A DNA stretch of 64,000 nt from Kalaharituber pfeilii (GCA_015179045.1 WHUZ01000009.1:620001-684000), one strand, 5' to 3'; positions 33,269 to 44,599 are shown, counted from the stretch's first letter. Program-made: numbers and translations. The notes: generated by a model not told the origin, from the letters alone.

Positions 33269-33621
33269 AGATAGAGAAGACACCTCATACTTGGCGGCCA
33301 CGTGCGACCACGATCTGTACCACCTGCATCACGTGCGTAAAATTGCTACAGTTGTCCCAAATCAATTCAATACCAAGGATTTTCATCTCATAAAACAGTA
33401 AAAGGCACATTGCGCTCAGACCTTAATGTCTGGACAACAGGGAGCGCGGATACGGGCGAAATGCGAAAGAGAATACCGGCACATAAGCGATTCTAGAAAT
33501 CCTGGAGTGTTACTGTATGATAGCACATGAAATTACTATAGTACTATAATATACTGTACACTGTACTGAATCGCTGTTTATTAGGCGAAGTGGCGAACAC
33601 CCATGATATACCCCAGGCTCA

Positions 33622-33682
33622 CTTTTTTTTTTTTTTTTTTCAATATCATTACTCGCGTGGCGCCCTGTGGGCTATGGCGAGG
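33622..33682 (-). mobile_element. Family A micro-retroinsertion (A8)
   Basis: 61 bp: T-run and the complement of the family A hairpin, with a GGCGCC variant in the 3' arm. A short flank GGCTCA at 33616-33621 and 33683-33688 may be the target duplication, but it is too short to be sure. Confidence 0.75.
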
Positions 33683-33699
33683 GGCTCATTGTTGATTAC

Positions 33700-34350
33700 T
33701 TACCTATCAGCACAAGTCTACTGTCAAACATAGATCTAGATTTGTTACGGCCAAAAAAATTTTATTGCTGTTTCCTGCACTTTTAAAAGCCAGGTTGATA
33801 AAGAATTATTCGATGAGTTCCGTATTGCTTGGGTCATTCTTCCATTGTGAAATGGTTTGTGAAACTATTAAGGCAAATCAAGTATCCCTATGTTTTCTCC
33901 AGCATCAGACAAAACAATGTTAGCTAATTGGACCTCGAGAGTGGTCGCTCAAAGCTACGGCAATTTGGAGTACAGGGCATACACTTGCGGCGTTATGCTT
34001 ACCGGATGATCGGCCCGACAACCGGTCAACATGCTGCTTAAGATTCAAAGCCATTTCCTTATGCTCAGTTAAAAAATGATTATGTTGCTGTCTAACAAGT
34101 ACTGGTGCTTGTAGTCAACATTCGTAGCTGCAAAAAAGGATTTAATGCCGTTAAGGAAGGTGGAGGTCAAGACCATTGGAACCCTCAATACATTCCTATA
34201 AGGGATATTTCCAACTAAATTAATGTCGCATGTAACGGAGATTTTCCGAAAATATTAGTCTGGGCACGAGAACAGGGTTTTCCAGTGCTTGATTTGCGCC
34301 GCATGCAATGCTCAACTGAACCAGTGCATGAGCAGACAGGCGAACGCAAC
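33700..34350. other. Stretch without a gene
   Basis: No open frame of note and no repeat structure seen. Confidence 0.4.
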
Positions 34351-34352
34351 TA

Positions 34353-34648
34353 CTTGTATACCAGCATAAATACCGGAACACCAGGGGTTGTCGGCAGGGG
34401 TGGAGAAGTGGTCTGTGTGTTGTAGGAAGCTGTGGGACTCGCTGAGTGCAGATAGTTTTCTTTATCTTCTAGAAAGCATGCCTAGACGTATGGCTGCCGA
34501 AATTGTTGCTAATGGAGGACATACAAATGGAGTCACAGTAATTCATATATTTACCTCCTGAACATTCAATTCAAAAACTGGCGTTGTTCCCTAGCCCATA
34601 CCCCTGTCGGCACCCCCTGGTGTTCCGGTATTTATGCTGGTATACAAG
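34353..34648 (+). mobile_element. Internally deleted Tc1/mariner derivative (MITE)
   Basis: Inverted ends of about 49 bp (CTTGTATACCAGCATAAA...) flanked by TA (34351-34352 and 34649-34650). Inside, the plus strand near 34435-34565 reads LLESMPRRMAAEIVANGGHT, which parallels MPERVRGIIAANGGHT at the C-terminus of the Tc1/mariner transposase relic near 15130. So this MITE keeps the last transposase codons of an autonomous parent. Confidence 0.8.
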
Positions 34649-34699
34649 TATAGTATTGTCTCAGATTCGTTCCCCGGACAAAAGACTATACTGTACTGC

Positions 34700-36650
34700 A
34701 CGCAGCAGAAGCACGACGCCGTGTTTGTCAGGGTAGACTGCTAAGTCACACACCGGCAGAACCTCAAGTTGCGATAATAATTTACCTGATTTGGCAGCAC
34801 GCCGATTATGTGCCACGGGTATTTTTAACGTCTTGATAATGTAGGGGAAAGCCTGAGTAGGTTAATGAATCGAGGTGTGAGATGGATGTGTGGCTTGATT
34901 GATGGCCCTTGGCCCTTGCTACGCTTACATTTCGCCAGATATTTGTACAATATGAAGCCGAGCATAAGCCCACTGGGATACGGCTCGTTCCTGATACCCT
35001 GGTTTAGCTTCAAATGTTCAAAGTCCTGGTTAATTACTTAGATCATAGGAAAGGAATCAACTGCTTTAAAGTATTGCCTTGTTTCAATTCTCCAGTCTGG
35101 AGGGACATGGTATCTTTGATCATGGTGTTGGTGTTCGGCAGGGTATGGAATACAGAACTGAAAGTTGGCCATCCTCTGCGCTATTTGGTTGAAAATGCCC
35201 GCTCCTCTGTCAGGGAATGGCTACAATCAAATTAAATCAAACTAGCCACAGTTTACACGTGCCCTAGACTGAAGACAGGTTCTTTCACCCTATGATAGGC
35301 AATTCTCCGCTTACAGGGAAGTGGTATGGCTTGAGCCTGTGGCAGATTAGCCAGGGGGATAACATACGCAATTTCTCAAGGACAAGGCAGATCAGGTACG
35401 GTTCAGATACTACTAGTTCAGAACATCAGTCCGGCACGCGAGCGATGAGGGAGTTACGCGTGGTGTAAAGTGCACTTTACAGCGCGCATGATAAAGTTTG
35501 TTATTCCGATGAAAAGCAAAGAAATATTGCATGCTCGATGACTTCCTTCTATGTAACTTCAGTAGGAAGATGACCACGGTCTCCGAACCGTTTGAGTAAA
35601 TACCCAGGGGTTGCTTTGTGTACAGACGATGAAGTACAATTGCTCAGATACCGCTTATTCTAGCCAAATCAGGGTCAAAATGTTTGCCATAGCTACGCCA
35701 AAGCTCATGCCGTGACAAAGTTGTCTAACTTTTAGGTCATTTGTTCCACCTGCCACGACTAGGTATTTGATTAGGGCTACAGACAAAGAAGTGCATTCTC
35801 CTGTTGTCAATCCCTGGCAACCCCATCGACGCTAGTACCTAGCTTCGACTCCAGAATTCGAGTTCAGTCCCCACTTTCACTGCAGGCATCACTCCCAGTT
35901 GCCATTCATGTCATCTAAAACGATGACTTTGCCTATGATCAACCTTCTTATAGCGTCTTTCTACTATTTGACTTATTTAGGAAGTATTGTCCCTGACAGG
36001 GAATTTCATTTTACATTATTTAGACCTGCACTTTCCTGACTCTCTGATTTACGGAGAAGTTGATCTGGAAGGGGGGGATGAAACGTTTGGGATTCGCTGT
36101 TTGGGTGCTGCTTCAATACCAGCGACAGCGGGGATTAGTCGGTTCAACAACTCTCAAATAATTCCGTTCATCTAAATCAACAGCGACAACAAGGGAAAGG
36201 GAGGTTCGACAAAGGGAGACCTGGAGGATAGGTGGCGAGTGTGATACTCAAAAATATATTGGGTTGATATATGCTCCTCACACCATCTCGACCTTACTTG
36301 AGCACGATACATTCAATTGTCCAACATACAATCTCAGCGTTATCAACAGTCTCCAGTTGTTTTCCTCCTTTCAACAAGCAGGTGAACTCGTATTGAGGAA
36401 TTGCTTCGAGGTTCAGAGAAAATAACTGATACAGCATTGGGGAAAGTAGCAATACTTTTAAATTTTGGATACGACCTAGAAAGGCGCTCATTCTCGTATG
36501 ATACCCGATCAATTCCGGCCCCAACTCAAACCTCGAGACGGGCCCTTGAGAGTGCAATTTCAGTCAGTCGCATTGGCGCGCCGGTAGCATCGACTTGACT
36601 TGTCAGCAGAAACACGATAATTCTATTTTTTAACACAAGCAATCTACTGT
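34700..36650. other. Stretch without a confident gene
   Basis: Short frames only (for example 35014-35235 and 36294-36557). No domain recognised. The last part is the likely promoter of the gene at 36678. Confidence 0.35.
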
Positions 36651-36677
36651 GCTCGGCATCAAGCACAGGGGGACCGC

Positions 36678-37914
36678 ATGAGCCCGCCCCAGTTGGATGG
36701 GTGCTCTAGTTCGCTGTATTTCTGGGTCAGCACTAGCCTATGGATCTGGTTCATTTTTCTGCAGATATCAATGTTTGGTGTTGGGCATGCAGATGCTTGG
36801 CCTACTCGCGGGAATTCCGTAAGAGGGGTTGAGACAGTGCGTGCACGGAACGAGGATCCGGGTAAGTGATTCACTTTTATATTTATGGTAACCCGCAACA
36901 GGTACAATGTGCGCGGAATGGCGTTCGCTGACTTTTTTTGTTTTGCTTCTCCGCAAACCACTAGTATTTCTAGACAGGATTGGTACAACAGTAACAACAA
37001 CAGTAACAACAACAGAGACTGTGTTAGTGACCGTGCCGCCTCCGGGAGCTTCACCAGAACCTCCTCTTGAGAAAGGCGGCCCTTTCCCGAGCCCGGTTAA
37101 TATTGCATTTGCAACGCTGGGTGCAGTGGCAGGCTTCACCGTCCTCATTTTCTTCATACTCAAGGTCTATGCCAGATGGTGTTACAGGATCAGAGAGGAC
37201 AGAGAGCAGATTTGGCCTCCAGTCGATGCGCCGCAGGAGGAGATCTTTCAACTGGTTGAGCTCATTCGGGTTGGCATGATCAATGCTCATGGAGCACCGC
37301 TACATGTCATTAATTGGGTAGTGAATGGTGTGAACGCGCCGTGGCCTCCGCCAGGAGGAATAGAGTCTTTACGACGGAGAACACGCCGAAGGCGCAGGAG
37401 GATTGGAAGTGGTTCGGGGAACCGCGATGGGTCAGGGAGAAATAGCAACCGTGCCCGTGATGAGCAACATATTGACATGCCACGGAGGATGCGACGTCGA
37501 AGGCGACCTGCATCGATAACACTGGTGGATCCTCTCCCGGTATATGTGCAGAATGCAGAGCATGATCCAAATCACTACCCCGTTACTGAGATTCCCGATG
37601 AATTTCCACCACCGCCGCCGAGAACACCATCGATTACGTGTAGTGGAAGCAATATGGTTACTTCGGCTGCGGATCCGGCACTGGTTTCATTCAATGATGA
37701 TGAGTCCGAAGCAGGCTTTAGGAGGACGCTGAGTCGGTCTGTTTCCCGAGAGGATCATGAACTGGTGATTATGGGGTTGATCCCAAGGCCTCCCCCGACG
37801 GCAGTGCTTGCTCCTTTACGGTCTCCTACCCTTCGTTTAGTGTCTAGCTACGGCACATTGCGGGCCCACGGCCTCCCGTCAATTGACAGTCACGGGGAAA
37901 ATCCAACTTGCTAA
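36678..37914 (+). CDS. Secreted-type single-pass membrane protein
   Basis: Exon 1 (36678-36861) encodes a hydrophobic signal sequence around residues 14-38 (WIWFIFLQISMFGVGHA) and a short polar stretch. The intron starts GTAAGT at 36862 and has a CTGAC branch site and a long T-rich tract. Two acceptors nine bases apart (36964 and 36973) both keep the frame. Exon 2 encodes a Thr-rich ectodomain (TTVTTTVTTTETVLV), Pro-rich spacer, one transmembrane helix (VNIAFATLGAVAGFTVLIFF), then about 230 cytosolic residues with Arg-rich clusters (RRRTRRRRRR, RRMRRRRRP), PPPPP and Ser-rich parts, ending in TAG-free sequence at TAA 37912-37914. The topology resembles small fungal wall or stress-sensor-like proteins, but no Cys-rich WSC domain is seen. 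Function unknown. Confidence 0.78.
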
Positions 37915-37922
37915 TTCGTGTC

Positions 37923-37977
37923 AAATTTCGGAGCTCAGCCAGGGTAAATTTCGGAGCTCAGCCAGGGTAAATTTCGG
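37923..37977. repeat. 23-bp tandem duplication
   Basis: The unit AAATTTCGGAGCTCAGCCAG plus GGT occurs twice exactly and a third time partially, just after the stop codon of the membrane-protein gene. Confidence 0.9.
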
Positions 37978-37979
37978 TA

Positions 37980-39326
37980 TGCAAGTTGTTGCTTGCGAAC
38001 ATCGCGACTCTATCACCAGCAACGGACATTCACTTATCCTATGTCCTTTTCCCCTTGTACATTATTATCTTGAAATTATGTTTCTGCGAAGGGGGTGCTT
38101 GGAAAGCGCTCCTAAAATACTGCCATGTTAATCCCTGCTGCAATTTGTATATATTCCCCACTGTTTCTGTTTGCTTATCACGAAGCGGAATGGTATATAT
38201 TTTTACGATTTTTTTATGTCATTCTGGGGGCCCTTGTCATGCGTCCAGACACTACACAACAGTTGGAGTTTTGGTTGCCATGGCAGTGGATACAGGCTAA
38301 TGTTTTTTTTCCTTGTGTCTCCTATATTTACTTTCGGGATTGGAGGGAAATGATGGAGATATTATTATCTTATCGTTCAATTGAAATGGATGGGTTGGCT
38401 TTCTGTCTTGTCATCGTTTGGTTGGCGGGAAAATATAATGTTTCAAGTTCTTGTCGTATTGCTTGTCATTGAAAAGAAAGTGGAGTTCTTATGATTCGGA
38501 TTGGAAGGAAATACTGTAGTTTTCTCAGCCAATTTCATTGTTGAAGTCAGGAAATGTAATAATTGGATGAAGCTCATTGCGCAAACGGAATATTATAGTA
38601 TGCATGCGCAGAACAGTTGTTTTTCTGCACAATGCTTGTTGCGATGAAACTTCGTGACTTGTTATAGAAATGATTCTAAACCCTCGGTATTCCTCCTGAG
38701 TACTTTTGATAAATTTTACATACCAAACCTGGCCGTAATCAATATGGGGTTATTTTCCTCATGGTCGTATACCTACTTAGGCGAACATCTGAATCAATTC
38801 AATATTCACCGTATCCAGTTAAAACCAATAGAAATCCGCTGTATCCCTACATCATTTTCATCCCTCTCGTGGCACCAGCAAGGTCTGCGTGAAACTTTCG
38901 TCTGCTGTCCTAAGAGTGGTAAAAAGAGCAAATGATTGGCCATATAACATGGTCTCACCTTAAGCCACGCTAGCTCCTGATCATGCACGCGGCTGAATAC
39001 GGTTGCACCGCATACATAGCCTAAAGCCTAATCTCAACCACGTTTCTCCCATACATTGTGTGAACTGTATCCTCTATGCTATCATATTTGCTGGCTGAAG
39101 TACATACATTCCATCCACACCAATTTTATCCTCCAGCTGCTGAGACTTGCCTGCTACGGTACCTGGCTTGGTTGGGAGAAGTTATTCCCGCGGCAGTTGG
39201 CCTCCGTTTGAGCTCGAGCCCCACTAAGCGTCCCCCGGCATCGGCGCCGCGAGCAAAACTTCAAGTCGAAGTCGCCCTGTACCCACCCCAATCAGCATTG
39301 ACTCAGTCGAAAGAGAGCCCGATATT
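37980..39326. other. Intergenic stretch
   Basis: Several short plus frames at 37986-38472 are hydrophobic and T-rich, probably by composition. No domain recognised. The upstream flank of the next gene begins near 39150. Confidence 0.35.
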
Positions 39327-40684
39327 ATGTCGTCGCCGCCGGAAATCATCCCTGTTGCCGCAGCAGCATTGTATAACCTTCTTAAAGCCCTCTTCACATA
39401 CATTGATGAGCATATCGAGCCACGGAACTTAGGTGTCGTTACGGTCGAGAAAATGAAGTGGGTTGCGGAGAGAGTGGGGATGATGGCGGAGTTTGCCGGT
39501 GTGTTAGTCTAGTCCAAGTTCGGATAAGATTACTCGTACTCCCTTCGTGTGTTGATGGGTTTTTCTCCTCTAGTCGCAGTTTACCGTTGAATTTCTGTAT
39601 CAATTTTGCTTGCGCGCCCCCCATACATGTTTGCTTTACACCGCATAATTCCCTCCCAGACAACATACACCCATTAACATGAAAATGGCTTATGCTGACG
39701 GGCTGATCTTTTACACCCTGCTAATTTTTCCTTCCCTTTCCAGCCTCCCTCTCGCTTCCCCCTGAAGACCTTGCCGAAACCTACAGTGACCTCGAATGCC
39801 AATATTTTATTGTCCCCACTCAGCTCTCAGGGGGCGGCCAAGATGCAGAGCACGATTATGGATTTGAAGTCCCGGATACCCCGGGGCTAACGAAAGCTGG
39901 GTTTGTTAAGATGCAAGCACTGGGATTGATCTTAGAGTCTGGAGGACAGGGTGCGGGGGATATGGTACGTTATATTCATGATATTGCTGGATTGTCTTGT
40001 TTTTCCTGGGGATGAAAGGGGGAGATTTGGCTGCGGCACAACGCGGAGACGAACACGTGTGCATGAGAAGCACGCTGTTGGAAACGGAAGTTTCTCCGGC
40101 GGTGGGGTATAACGATATGTTTATAGGATATACTATCTTACATGTTACACGAGCTCATGGTATGCTACCGTGGCTCTCGGTGGGGGCGGAATGTTTGAGC
40201 TGTTTACTCTTCCCCCAGAGTTTTGCATTCATGATTTTTGCTTCTCCACGGCCCCCATACCCCTCACAACTCCGCAAGACCCGTGCTTAGCCACTCCATT
40301 CCCTTATTCAACACGGTGGACTTAGCAATTTAGACTAATAGTGGCTCTCCACAGCAATACCGCTTCCTCCAAGCCTGCATATCTCACTTCCCTCTCACCT
40401 ACGTTGACCCGGTCACACACAGCAAACTGTCTTTCCCGCCTCTGCCGCCGCACCAAACTGTCACCTGGTACGTCACGACCCTCGCTAGAACTGTGCTTGG
40501 GGTAGACGATCCTACGCCGGCGGGGATACAGAGGAGGGTTGCAGCGAGAAGGGCGTTAGCAGCGCAGGATGTCGCTGGGGGTAATACGGCAAGTGACCCA
40601 GCTGGCACGCAGTTGCCGGGTGGAGGGTATGGTGGACAAATGCCAGTGGATATGGAGAAGGGGCACCAGCAGCGGCTATGGTGA
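39327..40684 (+). CDS. DUF7514-like fungal protein, three exons
   Basis: Exon 1 is 39327-39498, exon 2 39744-39964 and exon 3 40355-40684. Introns of 245 and 390 bp have GTGTGT and GTACGT donors, CTAAT-type branch sites and CAG acceptors, and all phases agree. The product is about 240 residues: an N-terminal helical part (AAAALYNLLKALFTYIDEHI, VTVEKMKWVAERV), a central part with DTPGLTKAGFVKMQALGLIL, and YRFLQACISHFPLTYVDP, followed by a Gly/Ala/Gln-rich tail. The order 'E(H)IEP...V(T)xEKM...PGLT..GF..' is how I remember the fungal DUF7514 family, which is common in Pezizomycotina; its function is unknown. No sign of decay. Confidence 0.72.
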
Positions 40685-41042
40685 GGGGGTGAGGGTTCGG
40701 GTGTCACAAAAAACACTTAGATGAAGAACTCGAGATTGGCAGAGAGTGGGGGTGCCAAAGTCGGGGACGACGGGAGTAATCAAAGGCTTGAACGATGTGA
40801 GCGATACGCAATTGATGACTGTTATTGAGTGTTGTAGTGTGACCGAGGGTGCGCTGTAATTGAGGCTATGAACTTTTTCTTTTGGGGGAAGAACACAGAT
40901 ACGCACGGCAGGGCTCTCTCCGAACATGATGTAAGCTTTCAACGGGACCGAGTCAAGGCTCAGCTCGAAGCGAGGAAATTTTATGACGCTAGTAGATCTC
41001 AGATGTTCAACAAACTGTTACTAGGATGTGATCATGAGTTTG

Positions 41043-41240
41043 CTAGTGTTCTGGCCCACCGACGAACATTTTCCGGTTCGCGAATCGTGAATCGGACGGC
41101 CCCGTGAAAACATATGGTGTTTTTTACGGGGCCAGCCCAGCCACGAATACCTGGCCTAGCGGCGAACATGGATGTACCTCTATGTACCTCTATGTAATAT
41201 ATTTTGTGAACCATAATGTTCATCGGTGGGCGAGAACATG
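41043..41240. mobile_element. MITE family M9, copy 1
   Basis: The left end GTTCTGGCCCACCGACGAAC is answered by GTTCATCGGTGGGCGAGAAC at the right. TACCTCTATG is tandemly repeated inside. Exact ends and target duplication are not certain. A related copy is at 44838-44951. Confidence 0.6.
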
Positions 41241-41559
41241 AGTCATGAATTGGGCCTTAATAGGTAATAGAGGGGGTTGAGGAGAAAATCACCAGCTCAG
41301 TTATGGTATACCTAGAGGAGCAAAGTATACCGGGAGCTCAGGCAGATTCAATACCAGTGAGGTTGAGATTAGGAGGGAAATGGCTGAAGTCCTGCAGTAC
41401 GAGTGGGATAGAGCACCGACTTGCTTAAAGTGGATGCTTGGCACTTGTAGGAATGCTATATGGCCATACAACCACGAAAATTTTAATTCTTGGCATCACC
41501 GCAATGCTTGTTACTACCACAGGATAATACTAGAAATGGCGGAGGAATCCGGATATCTT

Positions 41560-41611
41560 AGTCTGGTTGGCACAAGCCCTTCCTAGCGGAAGGGCTTGTG
41601 CCAACCAGACT
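41560..41611. repeat. Perfect 24-bp inverted repeat, 4-nt loop
   Basis: Left arm 41560-41583 and right arm 41588-41611 are exactly complementary (AGTCTGGTTGGCACAAGCCC plus TTCC), with the loop TAGC. GATATC lies just outside both arms. Transcribed on either strand it would form a very stable hairpin. No mobile-element ends are visible around it. Confidence 0.9.
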
Positions 41612-42178
41612 ACGGATATCTGTACTTAAGAAGATAACACTCCGAAATTTCACTTAGAGCAAAAAGAATACTAGAAGTCTATTTATTAATTTTCTTATAG
41701 TTATTCTATTAATAATAATTTAGCTATCATAACAAATCTATATTCGTAACTACAGCAGTTTTACGGTAGTAGCACAGCAAATTGTTAATCATGTTGCCTT
41801 TGGCGGATTTTGCAACTCCAGGGCTGCACCAGGGCTGAAGTCTTTTAGCGCGTGGCACAGCCCTGAGCCTGGCGAAAAATGTAATTCGGATTTTGCTTCG
41901 TCAGGGTAGTGTCAGGGATACTGTAGATTTTTGAGGTAAACGCGTGCTAAATAACAGCATTCCGTCAACTACCACCACCACCACCACCACCACCCACCAC
42001 ACCGAGATGGCGACACCCAATCCAATGCTCGCTACGGCTATAGCAGCAGCTGGTGTAGTTACTACTGCTATAGCCACTACTTCCGAATTTCTAAATATGA
42101 CCAATGCAACCTCACTTATAGCTATATATCTACGTCTTAAGCGAAAAAAAGCGGTCTCGCTATCGGAAGCCTTTAAGC

Positions 42179-43171
42179 ATGCCACATAGAGTTCAGTTTT
42201 CCCTAGATACACTGACAGATGAGCAATGTCTTGAGTATCTTCGATTTACTAAAGAGCAAATACGAAAGCTACTTCCAAAGCTTCGAATTGATATGATTGA
42301 ATATCCAACTCGATATCAGCCTTCACCAGAAGTTGCTTTCTGTCTTGTTTTATATCGGCTCACAAGTCCCAATCGCTATAAAGATAACTCCTGGTGGTTT
42401 GGGAGATCAATGTCATGGCAGTCAACGATATTCAATAGATGTATACAGCATTTAGATGCCCGATATAGTGAAAAATTGTTTTGGGACCAAGAACGTCTTA
42501 ACCGTGCACAACTCAAACGTTACGCACGTGCAGTACGAGATATTGGAGGAGTTAATAGTGTGTGGGGCTTTATTGATGGAACTTTGAGGCCAATATCCAG
42601 ACCAAATGAAGATCAAAGAGTATGGTATTCAGGATACAAAAAGATGCATGCTATTAAGTTTCAAGCTGTCATGACTCCTGATGGTATTATTTCACATTTT
42701 GCGGGACCTTATGAGGGACCAATGGGGGATTGGTTAGTGTTTCAGAGATCAGGATTGGACAAAAAGCTACGGGATTTGCATCTTGGTATTCGGACAAGAG
42801 ATAGACTCTATCTCTATGGTGATCCAGCCTATGGTACCTCATTCGGAATAATCGGATCTTATAAAGCTGATTCAAATACTCCTCTGCCCCCGGAAAAGCA
42901 GAAACTGAATACAATTATGTCTGGCTTTCGTATCAGTGTGGAGCATGGTTTCAGCAAGGTTATAAACTTGTGGGGATTTAATCATCACAAATCTAATCTC
43001 CGAATTGGGATATCTCCTGTTGCAAGCTACTACAGAGTTGCTATTCTTCTGACAAATATACATACATGCTTTAATGGATCACAAACAAGCAAAAAATTCA
43101 ACCTTGATCCTCCCACAGTCTCTGCATATCTAGACCTCTCACCACTTCAAGAACTTCCCTCCCCAACCTAA
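42179..43171 (+). CDS. Harbinger-type DDE transposase (DDE_Tnp_4)
   Basis: 330 codons without a stop. The catalytic residues can be placed: Asp in VWGFIDGTLRPI (about residue 132), Asp in LYLYGDPAYG (about 212), Glu in FRISVEHGFSKV (about 253), with the characteristic YSGYKKMHAIKFQ between the first two. The N-terminal part (TDEQCLEYLRFTKEQIRKLL) is the usual helical region of HARBI1-like nucleases. It cuts and pastes DNA in the nucleus together with the partner protein. An upstream frame 41944-42189 overlaps its start by 11 bases and could be a frameshifted N-terminal extension or leader peptide. The 3' end overlaps the convergent partner gene by 4 bases. The open frame suggests recent activity. 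Confidence 0.9.
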   Translation: MPHRVQFSLDTLTDEQCLEYLRFTKEQIRKLLPKLRIDMIEYPTRYQPSPEVAFCLVLYRLTSPNRYKDNSWWFGRSMSWQSTIFNRCIQHLDARYSEKLFWDQERLNRAQLKRYARAVRDIGGVNSVWGFIDGTLRPISRPNEDQRVWYSGYKKMHAIKFQAVMTPDGIISHFAGPYEGPMGDWLVFQRSGLDKKLRDLHLGIRTRDRLYLYGDPAYGTSFGIIGSYKADSNTPLPPEKQKLNTIMSGFRISVEHGFSKVINLWGFNHHKSNLRIGISPVASYYRVAILLTNIHTCFNGSQTSKKFNLDPPTVSAYLDLSPLQELPSPT

Positions 43172-44235
43172 GCCAAGTTATCATCATCCGTCGGTACCGA
43201 AGCTTTCTGATGCCTGGAAACTTCCGAGTCTGTTTGGGAGTCTACCGGTTCTGGCTCCTGTTGGGTATGGATATTGCTTGATCGAACTGTTGAAGCTTGT
43301 TGTCTCATATCCTGTAGCATAGCTAGAATTCGTTTAATGGTTGATGTTTGAGTTCGCATTTCATTTTCAAGAGTATCTAGCCGTGATGGTGTAGAGGTTG
43401 TATCTGAATGAGCTATAGATTGAGATAGACTGGCAACTGTAACTAGAGCTCGTAGACTTTCATTGACAGCTTTCGCAGTTTCGCCGAATGACTCTATCAT
43501 TTTCTTAGAGTCCTTTCGCATATCCGTAATAGTAGTTACAAGCAAGTCCAATTCACCAGCGGACTTTTTTCGTCGTTTTCCTACACCTCCGGAGCTTGAG
43601 GCCGTACCACCGGTGCTGGAAGACTCATCATCTGATGAATCTAAGTTGACAGGTCGTATATTTTTTCGCTTTTGAGATCTGGTAAGTAGGAGGTTATTAC
43701 GCCGTTGATTTGCTGCTTCTTGATCGGCCTCAAGCTCCTCCTTTGCCTTTTTTTTGCCTGCTGTATCTTGGACCATTGCATCGATATGATCCTTCCATAA
43801 TCGAAGTACTTGTTTGAGATCGGAATCATTTTGCACAGTTCCTGATTCTCTTGCCTCCTGTCTATCATTGACCTCTAATTGAATGAGGAGTGTAGTCATC
43901 GTGTCTCTGGGATCACTGAGCCTTTTACCTCTGGCATTAAAGAATAATTCCTTAATTTCTTTCCAAAAATTCTCCTTATTGCCACGACGGTGTTTGCTTT
44001 GATGTTCTACACACAACCGTGCCAGTACCAGGCGATCCTCCTCCATTAAAGTGATTTTAGAACGTGAGGCTCTACCTGCTGGAGCCGGTGTAGATGAGTT
44101 CTCGTACCCAGGTGTAGATGCTGGTGCTGGAGTAGGTGTTGGTGTTGATGCAGGCATATGCATGGGTTGGACAGGGGGTGGGATTGGCGTCTGCTCCCAT
44201 GAAAATGGGGTGCCTTCAGACTGAGTTGACTGCAT
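43168..44235 (-). CDS. Harbinger accessory (Myb/SANT-like) protein
   Basis: 355 codons, convergent with the transposase. Pro/Thr-rich N-terminus (TPTPTPAPASTP), then a helical region with spaced Trp and aromatic residues (EEDRLVLARLCVEH, GNKENFWKEIKELFF, LRLWKDHIDAM) that fits a trihelix/SANT-type DNA-binding domain. A basic stretch (RSQKRKNIRP, GKRRKKSAG) looks like nuclear localisation signals, and a C-terminal coiled coil follows (LDTLENEMRTQTSTIKRILA). In known Harbinger elements the second protein binds the ends and brings the transposase to the nucleus; that role is inferred here from position and domains. No stop or frameshift seen. Confidence 0.8.
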   Translation of the reverse strand: MQSTQSEGTPFSWEQTPIPPPVQPMHMPASTPTPTPAPASTPGYENSSTPAPAGRASRSKITLMEEDRLVLARLCVEHQSKHRRGNKENFWKEIKELFFNARGKRLSDPRDTMTTLLIQLEVNDRQEARESGTVQNDSDLKQVLRLWKDHIDAMVQDTAGKKKAKEELEADQEAANQRRNNLLLTRSQKRKNIRPVNLDSSDDESSSTGGTASSSGGVGKRRKKSAGELDLLVTTITDMRKDSKKMIESFGETAKAVNESLRALVTVASLSQSIAHSDTTSTPSRLDTLENEMRTQTSTIKRILAMLQDMRQQASTVRSSNIHTQQEPEPVDSQTDSEVSRHQKASVPTDDDNLA

Positions 44236-44383
44236 CTCAGTGAGATCAAACTATCCCTGGTGAGTGGTTCCTCGAGTGAATCAGTACGCAGAATCGATTC
44301 CCGTTCTCAGAATGAAAATTGGATAAAAACTCGTGGAGATAGATGGGTGTTGAAAAGTGATGGTTTCCAGGGGAGCAGCCCTC

Positions 44384-44599
44384 AATCGTCAGGGCCAGGG
44401 GAGAAATTTCTTCCGATTGATTTTCTAGCGTGTAGCGCGGTCATCCCTGATGGCTCCCTGGGAGCTTCCCTGGCGACTGCAAAATCCGCCTAATCGTCAG
44501 GGCCAGGGGAGAAATTTCTTCCGATTGATTTTCTAGCGTGTGGCGCAGTCATCCCTGATGTCTCCCTGGGAGCTTCCCTGGCGACTGCAAAATCCGCCT
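44384..44599. repeat. 108-bp tandem duplication at the Harbinger right end
   Basis: Units 44384-44491 and 44492-44599 differ at only about three positions (TGTAGCGCG against TGTGGCGCA, and GATGG against GATGT). Each ends TGCAAAATCCGCCT, i.e. the terminal inverted repeat is present twice. Confidence 0.9.

Larger units (their letters stand above)
41802..44598. mobile_element. PIF/Harbinger transposon, two genes, both open
   Basis: The ends share GGCGGATTTTGCA (41802-41814 and the complement at 44586-44598) and further GC-rich similarity (CCAGGG and AGGGCTG/AGGGATG blocks). Two convergent genes fill the inside: a DDE transposase (42179-43171, plus) and a DNA-binding-type partner (43168-44235, minus). 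This two-gene plan is diagnostic of the superfamily. The usual 3-bp target duplication is not evident. The right end is tandemly duplicated (44384-44599). Confidence 0.82.
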
